Shown here piece by piece: positions 9,916-18,021 of a stretch of 64,000 bases of DNA. The notes beneath the pieces were generated by a model, which saw only the letters and a program-made list of their open reading frames with translations, was not told the origin of the DNA and searched no databases. The translations under genes were made by a program, and so were the position numbers. This DNA comes from Bacteroidota bacterium (lineage in GTDB: Bacteria > Bacteroidota > Ignavibacteria > Ignavibacteriales > Ignavibacteriaceae), in the NCBI GenBank assembly GCA_022564295.1, contig JADFLR010000006.1, positions 99,579 through 163,578 on the forward strand, written 5' to 3'. Position 1 is the stretch's first letter, and each line of letters begins with the position of its first letter.

Positions 9916-10743
9916 ATGAAAATAAATTTACTACTTATTACTACTTTTTTATCTGTAATTATTTTCGCTAATATAAATTTTGAAACCGGGCATGTAGGAC
10001 TTACCCGTTTAAATGGCGAAGGCTGCCAATGCCATGGGGTAAAATTTACTGACTCTGTACATGTTTGGATAGAAGGACCGGACAGTTTATTTGTAAGCGA
10101 TACGGTTGAGTATAAAATTTTAATGACCGGCGGACCCGCAGTAACCGGAGGTTTTAACATTGCAATTAGATACGGTGCCATAGATTCAGTCGATACATTA
10201 AGTCATCGAAAGTTATTCTCAGAAGATTTTCCGCTGGAATTAACACACACAATGCCGAACGCTTTTATAAATGATACCGTGTTCTGGAAATTTAAATATA
10301 CGGCACCGGATAGTTCTGTTGTTGATACAATTTACTCTGTGGCGAATAGTGTTAACGGAGATGGCATCCCGTTTAATGATCAATGGAATTTCGGTGCGAA
10401 TTTTCCTGTAAGCGTTATAGATATTCCTGTAACAGTTGAGAATGAAATTCTACCATCTCAATTTCAACTCTCACAAAATTATCCAAACCCATTTAATCCA
10501 TCAACAACTATCAGGTTTACAATTACTGAAAGTGGTTTGGTTACACTAAAAGTTTATGATATTTTAGCTAATGAAGTTACATCCTTGGTTAACGAAGAAA
10601 AATCCGCGGGAGTGTACGAAGTCGAGTTTGATGGTAATGGATTAACGAGTGGGATTTATTTTTACCGGCTTCAAGCGGGAGATCCTTCGACAGGCTCAGG
10701 ACAGAGTTTCATTGATGTGAAGAAAATGATCCTTCTCAAATGA
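9916..10743 (+). CDS. Choice-of-anchor V-like secreted T9SS protein
   Basis: Signal peptide at residues 1-18, then a short N-terminal segment GLTRLNGEGCQCHG resembling the single Cys/His knuckle of 'choice-of-anchor V' (Reeler-like) domains. A beta-sandwich of about 130 residues follows (SVHVWIEGPDSLFVSDT...), then a T9SS sorting domain from about residue 188 (NYPNPFNPSTTIRFTI to KKMILLK). The usual CxxCH haem-like motif is reduced to CQCH, so haem binding is doubtful. The sorting domain contains the in-frame eight-residue insert DPSTGSGQ (10681-10704). Function unknown beyond surface display. Confidence 0.75.
   Translation: MKINLLLITTFLSVIIFANINFETGHVGLTRLNGEGCQCHGVKFTDSVHVWIEGPDSLFVSDTVEYKILMTGGPAVTGGFNIAIRYGAIDSVDTLSHRKLFSEDFPLELTHTMPNAFINDTVFWKFKYTAPDSSVVDTIYSVANSVNGDGIPFNDQWNFGANFPVSVIDIPVTVENEILPSQFQLSQNYPNPFNPSTTIRFTITESGLVTLKVYDILANEVTSLVNEEKSAGVYEVEFDGNGLTSGIYFYRLQAGDPSTGSGQSFIDVKKMILLK
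10681..10704 (+). repeat. 24-bp repeat inserted in frame in a T9SS sorting domain
   Basis: GATCCTTCGACAGGCTCAGG plus ACAG, coding DPSTGSGQ between RLQAG and SFIDVKKM. The same insert at the same place is at 53133-53156 on the other strand. Other sorting domains in the window read directly RLQAGSF or similar. The core CCTTCGACAGGCTCAGG is half of a dispersed palindromic family. Confidence 0.8.
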
Positions 10744-10776
10744 TAAAATATTCCGTCAGTGTCCAAATTTCATGGT

Positions 10777-10841
10777 GTTATCCTGAACTTGATTCGGGAT
10801 CTTATTTTTTCAAGGAGATGCTGAAATAAATTCAGCATGAC
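10777..10841. repeat. Head-to-head palindromic repeat
   Basis: Two hairpin halves, TCCTGAACTTGATTCGGGAT and ATGCTGAAATAAATTCAGCAT-like, bounded by GTTAT and ATGAC. It is the same two-hairpin design as at 552-615 and 22350-22422. It lies between convergent genes and may help end transcription. Confidence 0.7.
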
Positions 10842-10959
10842 ATCTTCTCGCTTTTGAGACAACCTCTTTATTAACTATTTTGATAAACTTTTATTCCTGA
10901 AATCAAATCTAAGTTTACCAAAGCTAACCCATAAGTTTTTTCAATTATGAGTTCTTACC

Positions 10960-11871
10960 TTATCGCTCTCTTGAAACATCAATACTTAACACAACTGCAT
11001 AGTGGTCAGATATGTTTTGATCGAAGAATACTATTTCGTCAGGATCATTATCTTTTATAACATCGATGTACTCTTTGCTGCCCACCAATTGTTTTGCCGA
11101 TTGGATCTCAGCTAAAAGCCCAGGCGATGAGTAAAACCTGTCGAATCTCTGACCGAGAATATCTTCGTAAATAGCAGTTTTTTCTGCATCATAAAGATAT
11201 TTGTAATCGATATCCTTAAGCGACTGGTAAACATACGATTCACCAAAGTAAACATTGGTGTCGCCCGATATTAAAACGTCGCTGTCCAACGTGTTTGTTT
11301 CTAACCACGCAGATAAATCTTCAAAATTATTTTCTCTTTTGTCCCTTGAGTCAGCGCCACTAAAAGCTTTTAAATGAACGTTTATAAAATCAAATTTCAA
11401 ATCAGCATTTGTTCCTTTGGCTTGCACTGTTATTAAAAACGGTTTTCTTATATGTCTATAAGACGATCCGGGATTTATTGTATGCGGGTTTGTAACATCC
11501 CACATATCTTTCTTATAAAGAAAAGCAAGCCGTTGATTTTTATTCCTGCCGTCAAGTACATATTCCCATTTATCCGCTTCATTTGAAATAGATTTATTAA
11601 GTGTATCAACAATTTGATCTAAGTAAAAACATTTTGGCTCATCTGATATGGAATGAGTGGCGCCGATTTCCTGCAAAGCAAACAGGGTTGCTTCAGTCCT
11701 TAAAATATAATCAGCATACAGATTAACATTCTCAATTGCGTCTAACTGGTTATAGGAATTTGTACCTAACCATTTCATATTCCAGGTAGCAATTTTTCTT
11801 ATGTTTTCCTGCGCAATAACATTAAAAACAATAGAAAAGAGAATGGCAAGAATGACTAATAACTTTTTCAT
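10960..11871 (-). CDS. Secreted endonuclease/exonuclease/phosphatase-family protein
   Basis: DNase I-like EEP fold preceded by a signal peptide (MKKLLVILAILFSIVFNVIAQ). Motifs in order: KIATWNMKWLG, LFALQEIG (metal-binding Glu), FINVHLKAF (catalytic His region), LISGDTNVY (Asp/Asn pair) and the terminal SDHYAVVL (catalytic Asp-His). About 303 residues. I use the ATG at 11871 because GGAGGA precedes it at normal spacing; the longer reading from a TTG would run through that site. A secreted nuclease or phosphodiesterase is likely, substrate unknown. It lacks a T9SS domain, unlike most exported proteins here. It begins about 30 bp after an attC-like repeat. Confidence 0.85.
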   Translation of the reverse strand: MKKLLVILAILFSIVFNVIAQENIRKIATWNMKWLGTNSYNQLDAIENVNLYADYILRTEATLFALQEIGATHSISDEPKCFYLDQIVDTLNKSISNEADKWEYVLDGRNKNQRLAFLYKKDMWDVTNPHTINPGSSYRHIRKPFLITVQAKGTNADLKFDFINVHLKAFSGADSRDKRENNFEDLSAWLETNTLDSDVLISGDTNVYFGESYVYQSLKDIDYKYLYDAEKTAIYEDILGQRFDRFYSSPGLLAEIQSAKQLVGSKEYIDVIKDNDPDEIVFFDQNISDHYAVVLSIDVSRER

Positions 11872-11901
11872 TTTATGTTCCTCCAAATAGTTTTATTTAG
11901 G

Positions 11902-11969
11902 TACTAACGATTAAGTTCTCCAGTAATTTAGATCGCAGCGGAAAAAGTCAGGTGCGCGATTTGTTAGGT
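11902..11969 (-). other. attC-like inverted repeat between helicase and EEP gene
   Basis: Read on the minus strand, ACCTAAC (fits RYYYAAC) lies 82 bp after the helicase stop, and GTTAGTA about 54 bases after it. The CTAAC/GTTAG cores pair exactly, and an inner pair ATCGC/GCGAT is present. The 68-bp size and position 3' of a gene fit an integron attC site, but GTTAGTA departs from GTTRRRY and the arms are weak. Confidence 0.3.
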
Positions 11970-12050
11970 GTTTTTTAATTTTCATTCTTTCTATAACGTT
12001 CTTAATAAACACCCGATTAATTGCGTTTATTTTTTATTGGCCGCACGTGC

Positions 12051-13829
12051 TTATTCATTCAATTCTTGTTCTGTCACAATTTTTATATCCTCGCCAAACT
12101 TTTCTCTGAATTCATCATCAGAAAGGTCTTCGGGAAAAGCCATTGCCAATAGGTGTTTTGGTCTTGACATGGCAACATATATTATCCTTTGTTTCTCTGA
12201 AGGAAAAGCATCATGATTGTTTATAATATCCTCAAAAGTGATATTATCCTTGTGCTTATTAGCATTAAAAAATATCAAAATAGCTTCTAGTGATTTACCT
12301 TTGACCTGATGAACAGTGGTAATCGGGATTTTACTTTCAGAATAAGGTTTTTTAAAATGATTTTCAACAGGCTCCACAAGAATCGCTTTATCAAAATACT
12401 TGGAATTTCGATTCTTTAAATCAAAATCTACTTCATTTTTAATATCAAGTTTGTTTTTCAGGAAAGCTTGCGTTTGGCTCGTCCAATCTGTTATAGATAG
12501 GTCGAATTTTGGTAAATCATGTAAGGTTTCCAACAGCAGGGCATTGAACAAATGGTCATCCTTTAAACTATTCTCCAATTCCTTTGATTCATGAAATCCT
12601 GCGTCAGGATATTTCAGTTTTACTGTTATTGTCCGAATCGTCTTAATTGCAGCTTTAATTTCATTTCCCAAATATTGATTCTTGACTTCAATTATAAGAT
12701 AAGGAATCCAACTTTTCCACGGCTTTTGCTCAGCCTCCTTACCCAGCATTTGATTTTTCAAAGCGTTACCTCTGACCACAATTTGATTGTTTGTCAATCC
12801 ATAATTCTGGCATTGTTTGTCAAAATGTTGAACGATTATAGCCGAGTTCGTGTCGGTATACTTGTACACTACAATTGGAATTTCTCTGTCTTCCTCGCAA
12901 GCGGAATCAATTTTTGGATCCGTTTCTTTTCTAATCAAAGAAAAGCACTCGATGATTCGTTGTGGTGATCTGTGGTCATCTGATAAATCCAAGCCCTGCC
13001 AATTTTCAGTATCGGCATATTTTTCTAAGAAAAGTTGTGGATCTGCATCTCTCCATTCATATAGACTTTGATATGGATCGCCAACAAATTCAATGTTTTT
13101 TAGACCATCTTCCACCAATTTTTCAAATAGCGCGTATTGTACTTCTGAATTGTCTTGGGCTTCATCTACAATTAAATGCGGAAACCGTAATGCTAACCAA
13201 TTACCAATTTTAGGATATTCTGTAAGTAGGTGCAAAGCGATGTATGCGGAATCGCCAGTTGTAATCAGACCATTTTTAATTTGCCATGATTTGATCTGCT
13301 TGCAGTAGTCATCAAACACTTCCGGTTTTACTTTGTCTTCAGCCGGTCTATATCCATTCGAAGAGAATGTACCATCACTTTCAAAGCGAATACTGCTTGG
13401 AGGATAGGCAAAACAAAATGGCTTTCCGTCCAGACCTTTGAAACGATACTTGGGCTTCCATGCATCATCAATAAAGCTGTTGTCATCAAGAATCTTAGGA
13501 CGTTTAAAGTTTTTGTTCATCAAGTAGTAGAACTGCAGTGTTATATACTGATTGATAAAACTATCAATGGTAGAAATCTTATGAGGAAATCGTAAGATAT
13601 TTCCGCTAAGCTGTTTATATTTTTCATTTATCTCGTCTTTCGCGGTATTTGTGAATGATAAACATGCCACACCAGAATATTTACCATACAGCGAATCGTA
13701 TTCTTTTTGGAGCTTAATTAGCTTTTTTGCTATTGCTATTGTTTTTCCGCTGCCAGGGCATGCATTCAAAACAACTTTTCCTTTTGCGGCCAGGAACGCT
13801 TCACGCTGTTTGTTCATTTTAAATTCCAT
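12051..13829 (-). CDS. UvrD/Rep-type helicase, GajB-like
   Basis: Superfamily 1A helicase of 592 residues. Walker A is ACPGSGKT (residues 23-30), Walker B LIVDEAQD (about 217), motif III FVGDPYQSLYEWRDAD, motif V TTVHQVKGKSLEAILIF and motif VI IIYVAMSRPKHLLAMAF. It is shorter than UvrD/PcrA (about 720). It starts 5 bp after the stop of the OLD-family ATPase gene, so the two are co-transcribed. A class 2 OLD nuclease plus a compact UvrD helicase is the composition of Gabija (GajA/GajB), where GajB unwinds DNA and activates the GajA nuclease during phage infection. GajB in the type system is about 490 residues, so this one is longer. The ATG at 13817 (MNKQREAF) is an alternative start. Confidence 0.82.
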   Translation of the reverse strand: MEFKMNKQREAFLAAKGKVVLNACPGSGKTIAIAKKLIKLQKEYDSLYGKYSGVACLSFTNTAKDEINEKYKQLSGNILRFPHKISTIDSFINQYITLQFYYLMNKNFKRPKILDDNSFIDDAWKPKYRFKGLDGKPFCFAYPPSSIRFESDGTFSSNGYRPAEDKVKPEVFDDYCKQIKSWQIKNGLITTGDSAYIALHLLTEYPKIGNWLALRFPHLIVDEAQDNSEVQYALFEKLVEDGLKNIEFVGDPYQSLYEWRDADPQLFLEKYADTENWQGLDLSDDHRSPQRIIECFSLIRKETDPKIDSACEEDREIPIVVYKYTDTNSAIIVQHFDKQCQNYGLTNNQIVVRGNALKNQMLGKEAEQKPWKSWIPYLIIEVKNQYLGNEIKAAIKTIRTITVKLKYPDAGFHESKELENSLKDDHLFNALLLETLHDLPKFDLSITDWTSQTQAFLKNKLDIKNEVDFDLKNRNSKYFDKAILVEPVENHFKKPYSESKIPITTVHQVKGKSLEAILIFFNANKHKDNITFEDIINNHDAFPSEKQRIIYVAMSRPKHLLAMAFPEDLSDDEFREKFGEDIKIVTEQELNE

Positions 13830-13834
13830 CGCAA

Positions 13835-15757
13835 CTACTTTAGATGTGTTAATCCTTGTAATATGTATGGGGGTACAGTAAAGGAGGTTTTCGCTTGTTC
13901 AAGATTGCTAAGAATGTGAATGGAAAAGTCTTGTGCAAACTCAGCCTTTGCTGGCAGCGCTTTCCATAGTAGAATCGCTACTTTTCGTTTCTCCTCACCA
14001 GTCATTTGGTCATTTGCAAAAGTCTGCGTGTACTCAATGATTCTTTCCGTCTTAGCTGAGTAATTGGTATCCATAAAAGCGAACAGAAAATTGTCTTTGA
14101 GGTGTGTTCGGTCGTTATTAATGTTGTGCAGTGCAAGCTCATATTCAAAGGTTTTAAATGCTGTTTGGATATTGATGTTGGTAACATTATTTGCCACAGA
14201 AGTCAAGTTGGCAACGCGAGTTACGGATGCGCCGGTTTGAATATTTGTATCAAGCTCATTAAGCTTTGTATAATTGTCTTCTAATAGCCTATCAAAAGCA
14301 TAATCCTTTCCTTTGGATTCGGGAAAGCGATCATCATCGGTCAAAATAGTTATCTGCTTATTAATCCTCTTACGTGGATTGGAGGAATTGAATAGGTACA
14401 TAAAGGGATAAAAAGATGTTCCACGCACGTTGACTAATTCTATTCTATAATCTTCCAACCGGTAATCTTCCAATGCAGTAAAAGCAGAAATCAATAGTTC
14501 TTCGGAGATTCCTTCTACATACAATCCTGCTTTTGCGTAGAAAAGCTGCGATTTGGTTACATCAATATATCGCTCCAGCTTTTTTTGTCGGAACTCAAGA
14601 TCTGCTTTGGTCAAAGTAACATTTTGAGCGGTATCCTCAATCAAATTTTCGCCAATTCGATCCTTGAACTGATTGCTTAACCTGTATGCCCCATTGTCAT
14701 CCAACAGAACAAGGTTTTCCAATGGTACCTTAGAAGTCAACGTTGGTGAATGTGTAGTAATGAAAAGTTGGCTGTTCTCTGATGTGATTGCTTGTTTCAG
14801 AAAATTGTAAAGACTCAGCTGCAATTGCGGATGCAGATGGGCCTCAGGTTCTTCGATTAGGAGCGCATAATGCGGTGTGCTGTTGTCTACAATCTGCTCT
14901 TTTATGTCTCCAAGTACCGTTGCGATATAGATTAGGTTATTGAATCCCAAACTATTTTGCCATAGATGAAAGCCTTCGTCTTTCAAGGTTTGCCGATTAT
15001 GAGGAAGGAAGGGTTTTATAGCATTGACAATGTATTCTGTTTTCGACTGCTCAATTTGCAATCCAATTTTGTTCTCCGGAAATTTTTTGAAAATACCGGA
15101 AAGGTTTTCGTTGACGCCCTTCCTTGTTTCTTTTACTTCATTCCTTTCTAAGAGCTGATCATTAGCAGTACGCATTATTTGTTCAATCTCTACCTCTGTT
15201 TCATTTCGTTCTATGTACCTCTTGATAACTCGCCCTAAAATGTTTCCTCGTGTGTTTAGTAAGTCACGTGTACTATCTCGTAGAGCACCTAAGTAATAAT
15301 GCTGGAACAATTCAAACGTTTTATACTCAGCCTTTTGGCCGTCAATATCACCTGTGTTGTATGTAAACTGCGGATATTTCCCACCTTTATCTTCATAGCT
15401 AATTGTAATTTTTGCATAGTCATTCTCTGAGTTGTCAGGGTCAATTACCATGTATTCATAAAAGGCTCCTTTTTGGGCTGTTGACAACCCTCGAAATTCG
15501 TATGCAATTTCAATTAATGTTGCTTTATCAATCGTTTGTACATCATTTTCGGTTGTTACCTTTTCATGGAAATCATCGAAAGAAACGGATATTTCTCTTA
15601 TCGGTTCACCGAGGTTATATAACAATCTAATGGCATCAATTACTGCGGATTTACAGCTTCCATTTTCACCAATTATGATATTGATTTTCGGTTCAAAGTC
15701 AATTTCGACTTTTTCAATTCCTCTATAATGTTTTATTAAAAGTTTAGATAAATACAT
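13835..15757 (-). CDS. OLD-family ATP-dependent nuclease, GajA-like
   Basis: 640 residues with an N-terminal ABC-type ATPase and a C-terminal Toprim nuclease domain. Walker A is GENGSCKS (residues 30-37), Walker B LLIEEPEAHLHP (about 300) and the H-loop FITTHSP. The Toprim acidic sites are LYVEGISEE (about 410) and ILTDDD (about 470). This is the class 2 OLD layout, and its partner helicase follows in the order gajA-gajB. In Gabija, GajA nicks or cuts DNA when nucleotide levels fall during infection. One oddity is Cys in place of the usual Gly before the Walker A lysine. Type GajA is 578 residues. A stand-alone OLD/RecF-like repair nuclease is the alternative. Confidence 0.82.
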   Translation of the reverse strand: MYLSKLLIKHYRGIEKVEIDFEPKINIIIGENGSCKSAVIDAIRLLYNLGEPIREISVSFDDFHEKVTTENDVQTIDKATLIEIAYEFRGLSTAQKGAFYEYMVIDPDNSENDYAKITISYEDKGGKYPQFTYNTGDIDGQKAEYKTFELFQHYYLGALRDSTRDLLNTRGNILGRVIKRYIERNETEVEIEQIMRTANDQLLERNEVKETRKGVNENLSGIFKKFPENKIGLQIEQSKTEYIVNAIKPFLPHNRQTLKDEGFHLWQNSLGFNNLIYIATVLGDIKEQIVDNSTPHYALLIEEPEAHLHPQLQLSLYNFLKQAITSENSQLFITTHSPTLTSKVPLENLVLLDDNGAYRLSNQFKDRIGENLIEDTAQNVTLTKADLEFRQKKLERYIDVTKSQLFYAKAGLYVEGISEELLISAFTALEDYRLEDYRIELVNVRGTSFYPFMYLFNSSNPRKRINKQITILTDDDRFPESKGKDYAFDRLLEDNYTKLNELDTNIQTGASVTRVANLTSVANNVTNINIQTAFKTFEYELALHNINNDRTHLKDNFLFAFMDTNYSAKTERIIEYTQTFANDQMTGEEKRKVAILLWKALPAKAEFAQDFSIHILSNLEQAKTSFTVPPYILQGLTHLK

Positions 15758-15909
15758 TTAATTATTTTGAGATTGTTGTTCACATTGCGTTCAACTAATG
15801 TATAAATTCATTGTTCTTATTACTCTATATTAGCGGGAAAAACACACTGTACTTATCCACACTATACACATAAAATATTATTAATCCACAAGATTACTGT
15901 TTCTACTTT

Positions 15910-18021
15910 TTACTTAATCAATATTAATTTCTTTGTATCACTAAAGGTTCCAGCTTGCATTCGGTAGAAATAAACCCCACTCGAAAGATTACTTCCAAAA
16001 AAATCAATCTCATAATTGCCAATTGGTTGTTCTTCATTAACCAATGTTGTAACCTCATTGCCAAGTATATCATAAACTTTTATAATTACCACACCTTCGT
16101 TGGGTATTGAGTATTTTATTTTTGTAGTTGGATTAAATGGATTTGGATAGTTGGATTCAAGGCTATAAGAGCCTGGCAATCTTGAGTTTTTGTCTGGTTC
16201 TAATGCAGTATAAATATCCCCTGAACTGGCCAATATGTACCATGATGTGCTGCCAGTATGTAAACGATTTATTTTGAATAGCTCATTTCCACCAGGACCA
16301 AAGAAGCCGGTGGTAACCGAGTCGTGACAGGTTTCCACGATGCCCCGTTCGTTGGCATTTTGAGCATTAACCTGGGCATCTTCAATTTCCCCCAAATACA
16401 TATGTGCGTTGGAAATTTCTCCGTGTTTCCAGAATGCTAGTGCCATTTGTGCTGTTCCCTCAAACCAGACTCCATCCACATCGTCATTGAAGTCAAATCC
16501 ACTGAAGGGATCTCCCACCGGGCAGGGATCAACTAGGGTATTGTTTTCAACCCAGTCCAATCCAGGAGCGTAAAAATCTCCCAGGTATAGAAAGGCAAGC
16601 GCGTGAATATTGGTAAGAGGCACAGGAAACCGACCATTTTGATTATCCCATTGTCCTTCAACCCAAACTCTGGCATCTTCTGCCCAATTAAACCATGCGG
16701 CGTTGCCTGTGGCTTCTCCCAACATGGTGAAAGCAGCATAAACCAGAATATTGTGCTCAACGGACTTTGAACTCAGTTCATTTTGCATGGAGTCGAATCC
16801 TTGAAATCCGGCTCGGTATCCATCATTATCATATCTACCGCGTATCCAATTTCCCAACTCAATTGCTGCATCCACATACGTTTGTTGCGGCTTCCAATAG
16901 TTGTATTGAAGCCAGGAAGTGATAACCCATGCCATTGAACCGGTGAAGGTGCCGGCAGCGAATTCACCCTCAAAAAATTTGGCAGAGTCGGGATCCCACC
17001 AGCCTGGAATTTTCGAATATCCGGTGAGATGATCTAGAAGATCGCCAGCCATGTAACCATTTCGTAAACGACCATCATATAATCCATTAACGACGTTAAA
17101 ATAGCGATCGCTGTCCTGGGCGGTTACAAAAGCATCGCCAATCCGCATAGCTCGTTGCCAATCTTCCGAGTTAAGATCCGATGCATCCGCCATTAATGCC
17201 ATCATTGCCAGAGCACTATATTCAGTAAACGCAGCGTTACGAATGGCAAAGTCCTCATCGTAATCAGCAGTATCGGAACTTGCTTCATAACTCAACAGGA
17301 AACGGGGTTCTTCCAGACGAGTCTGGCGAGTGCTGTCATTTAAAAAATACTGGATATCATCCATGTAAAATGTAATATCATTACCGCCGTTATCGTCCTT
17401 TACAACAACAAAAGCAAAGCCGCCGATCACATAACTTAAATCTTTTTCCGCTAAATTAATAGAATATCTTTCCCACATGGAATTCAGCGTGTCTCTAGAA
17501 CCTGAAGGCGGCCATCTTGATTCTGAATCTCCATAGGGTCCCGTGATACCAAAAGCAAAGAATTCTACAATTTCTCCGCCATTCTCACCCTTAGCCCAAA
17601 ATACAAGACTGTCCGCACCAGTCAAATCATAGCCTGCATTTGGTATTGTTCCCCAGTTTCCCTCAGGATATTGCCAGTAAATGCCTGCCCAGGATCCGCC
17701 ACCTGTTTGAAATGTCGTGGTGACCCTGATACAGGTACTTCCGGAATATGGCATCTGAAGCCAATCACCATAAAAGTCCAATTTGTTTTGCGGGAAAGGA
17801 CCGGGCATCCAACCTGAGGGTACAAAGTGATTTCCAGCGGCGTCCTGATCGGTATAAACATCAAATGCAGTGTGGAATTTGTCATGAGTAACTCGTAGAA
17901 ACTGCAACGCGCTGTCCACACAAGATTCACATTGTGATTGTCCTGGCATAGGGTTAACGATTAAGATTTGGCTTGTCAGGCACACAATTGCTAAAAAAAT
18001 TAAGTTTCCTCGTATCATCAT
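15910..18021 (-). CDS. Secreted alpha/alpha-barrel glycosidase-like T9SS protein
   Basis: Signal peptide, then a jelly-roll module at about residues 50-225 (AGIYWQYPEGNWG, DLTGADSLVFWAKGENGGE, SYVIGGFAFVV), homologous to a module in the GH17 gene just upstream. Residues about 250-620 are helical with repeated Trp/Tyr-rich helices and SVEHNILVYAAF, typical of six-hairpin glycosidase folds. A T9SS sorting domain ends it (NYPNPFNPTTKIKYSIP to KKLILIK). Its ATG overlaps the GH17 stop by 4 bp, and AAAGGAG upstream lies inside the GH17 3' end, so translation is coupled. I cannot name the GH family. Acting with GH17 on a beta-glucan is inferred from context. Confidence 0.75.
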   Translation of the reverse strand: MMIRGNLIFLAIVCLTSQILIVNPMPGQSQCESCVDSALQFLRVTHDKFHTAFDVYTDQDAAGNHFVPSGWMPGPFPQNKLDFYGDWLQMPYSGSTCIRVTTTFQTGGGSWAGIYWQYPEGNWGTIPNAGYDLTGADSLVFWAKGENGGEIVEFFAFGITGPYGDSESRWPPSGSRDTLNSMWERYSINLAEKDLSYVIGGFAFVVVKDDNGGNDITFYMDDIQYFLNDSTRQTRLEEPRFLLSYEASSDTADYDEDFAIRNAAFTEYSALAMMALMADASDLNSEDWQRAMRIGDAFVTAQDSDRYFNVVNGLYDGRLRNGYMAGDLLDHLTGYSKIPGWWDPDSAKFFEGEFAAGTFTGSMAWVITSWLQYNYWKPQQTYVDAAIELGNWIRGRYDNDGYRAGFQGFDSMQNELSSKSVEHNILVYAAFTMLGEATGNAAWFNWAEDARVWVEGQWDNQNGRFPVPLTNIHALAFLYLGDFYAPGLDWVENNTLVDPCPVGDPFSGFDFNDDVDGVWFEGTAQMALAFWKHGEISNAHMYLGEIEDAQVNAQNANERGIVETCHDSVTTGFFGPGGNELFKINRLHTGSTSWYILASSGDIYTALEPDKNSRLPGSYSLESNYPNPFNPTTKIKYSIPNEGVVIIKVYDILGNEVTTLVNEEQPIGNYEIDFFGSNLSSGVYFYRMQAGTFSDTKKLILIK

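Noticed and set aside
10840..16000. Phage or plasmid island around the Gabija-like genes
   Set aside because: No integrase, phage structural or replication gene, and no tRNA-type attachment site is seen on either side.
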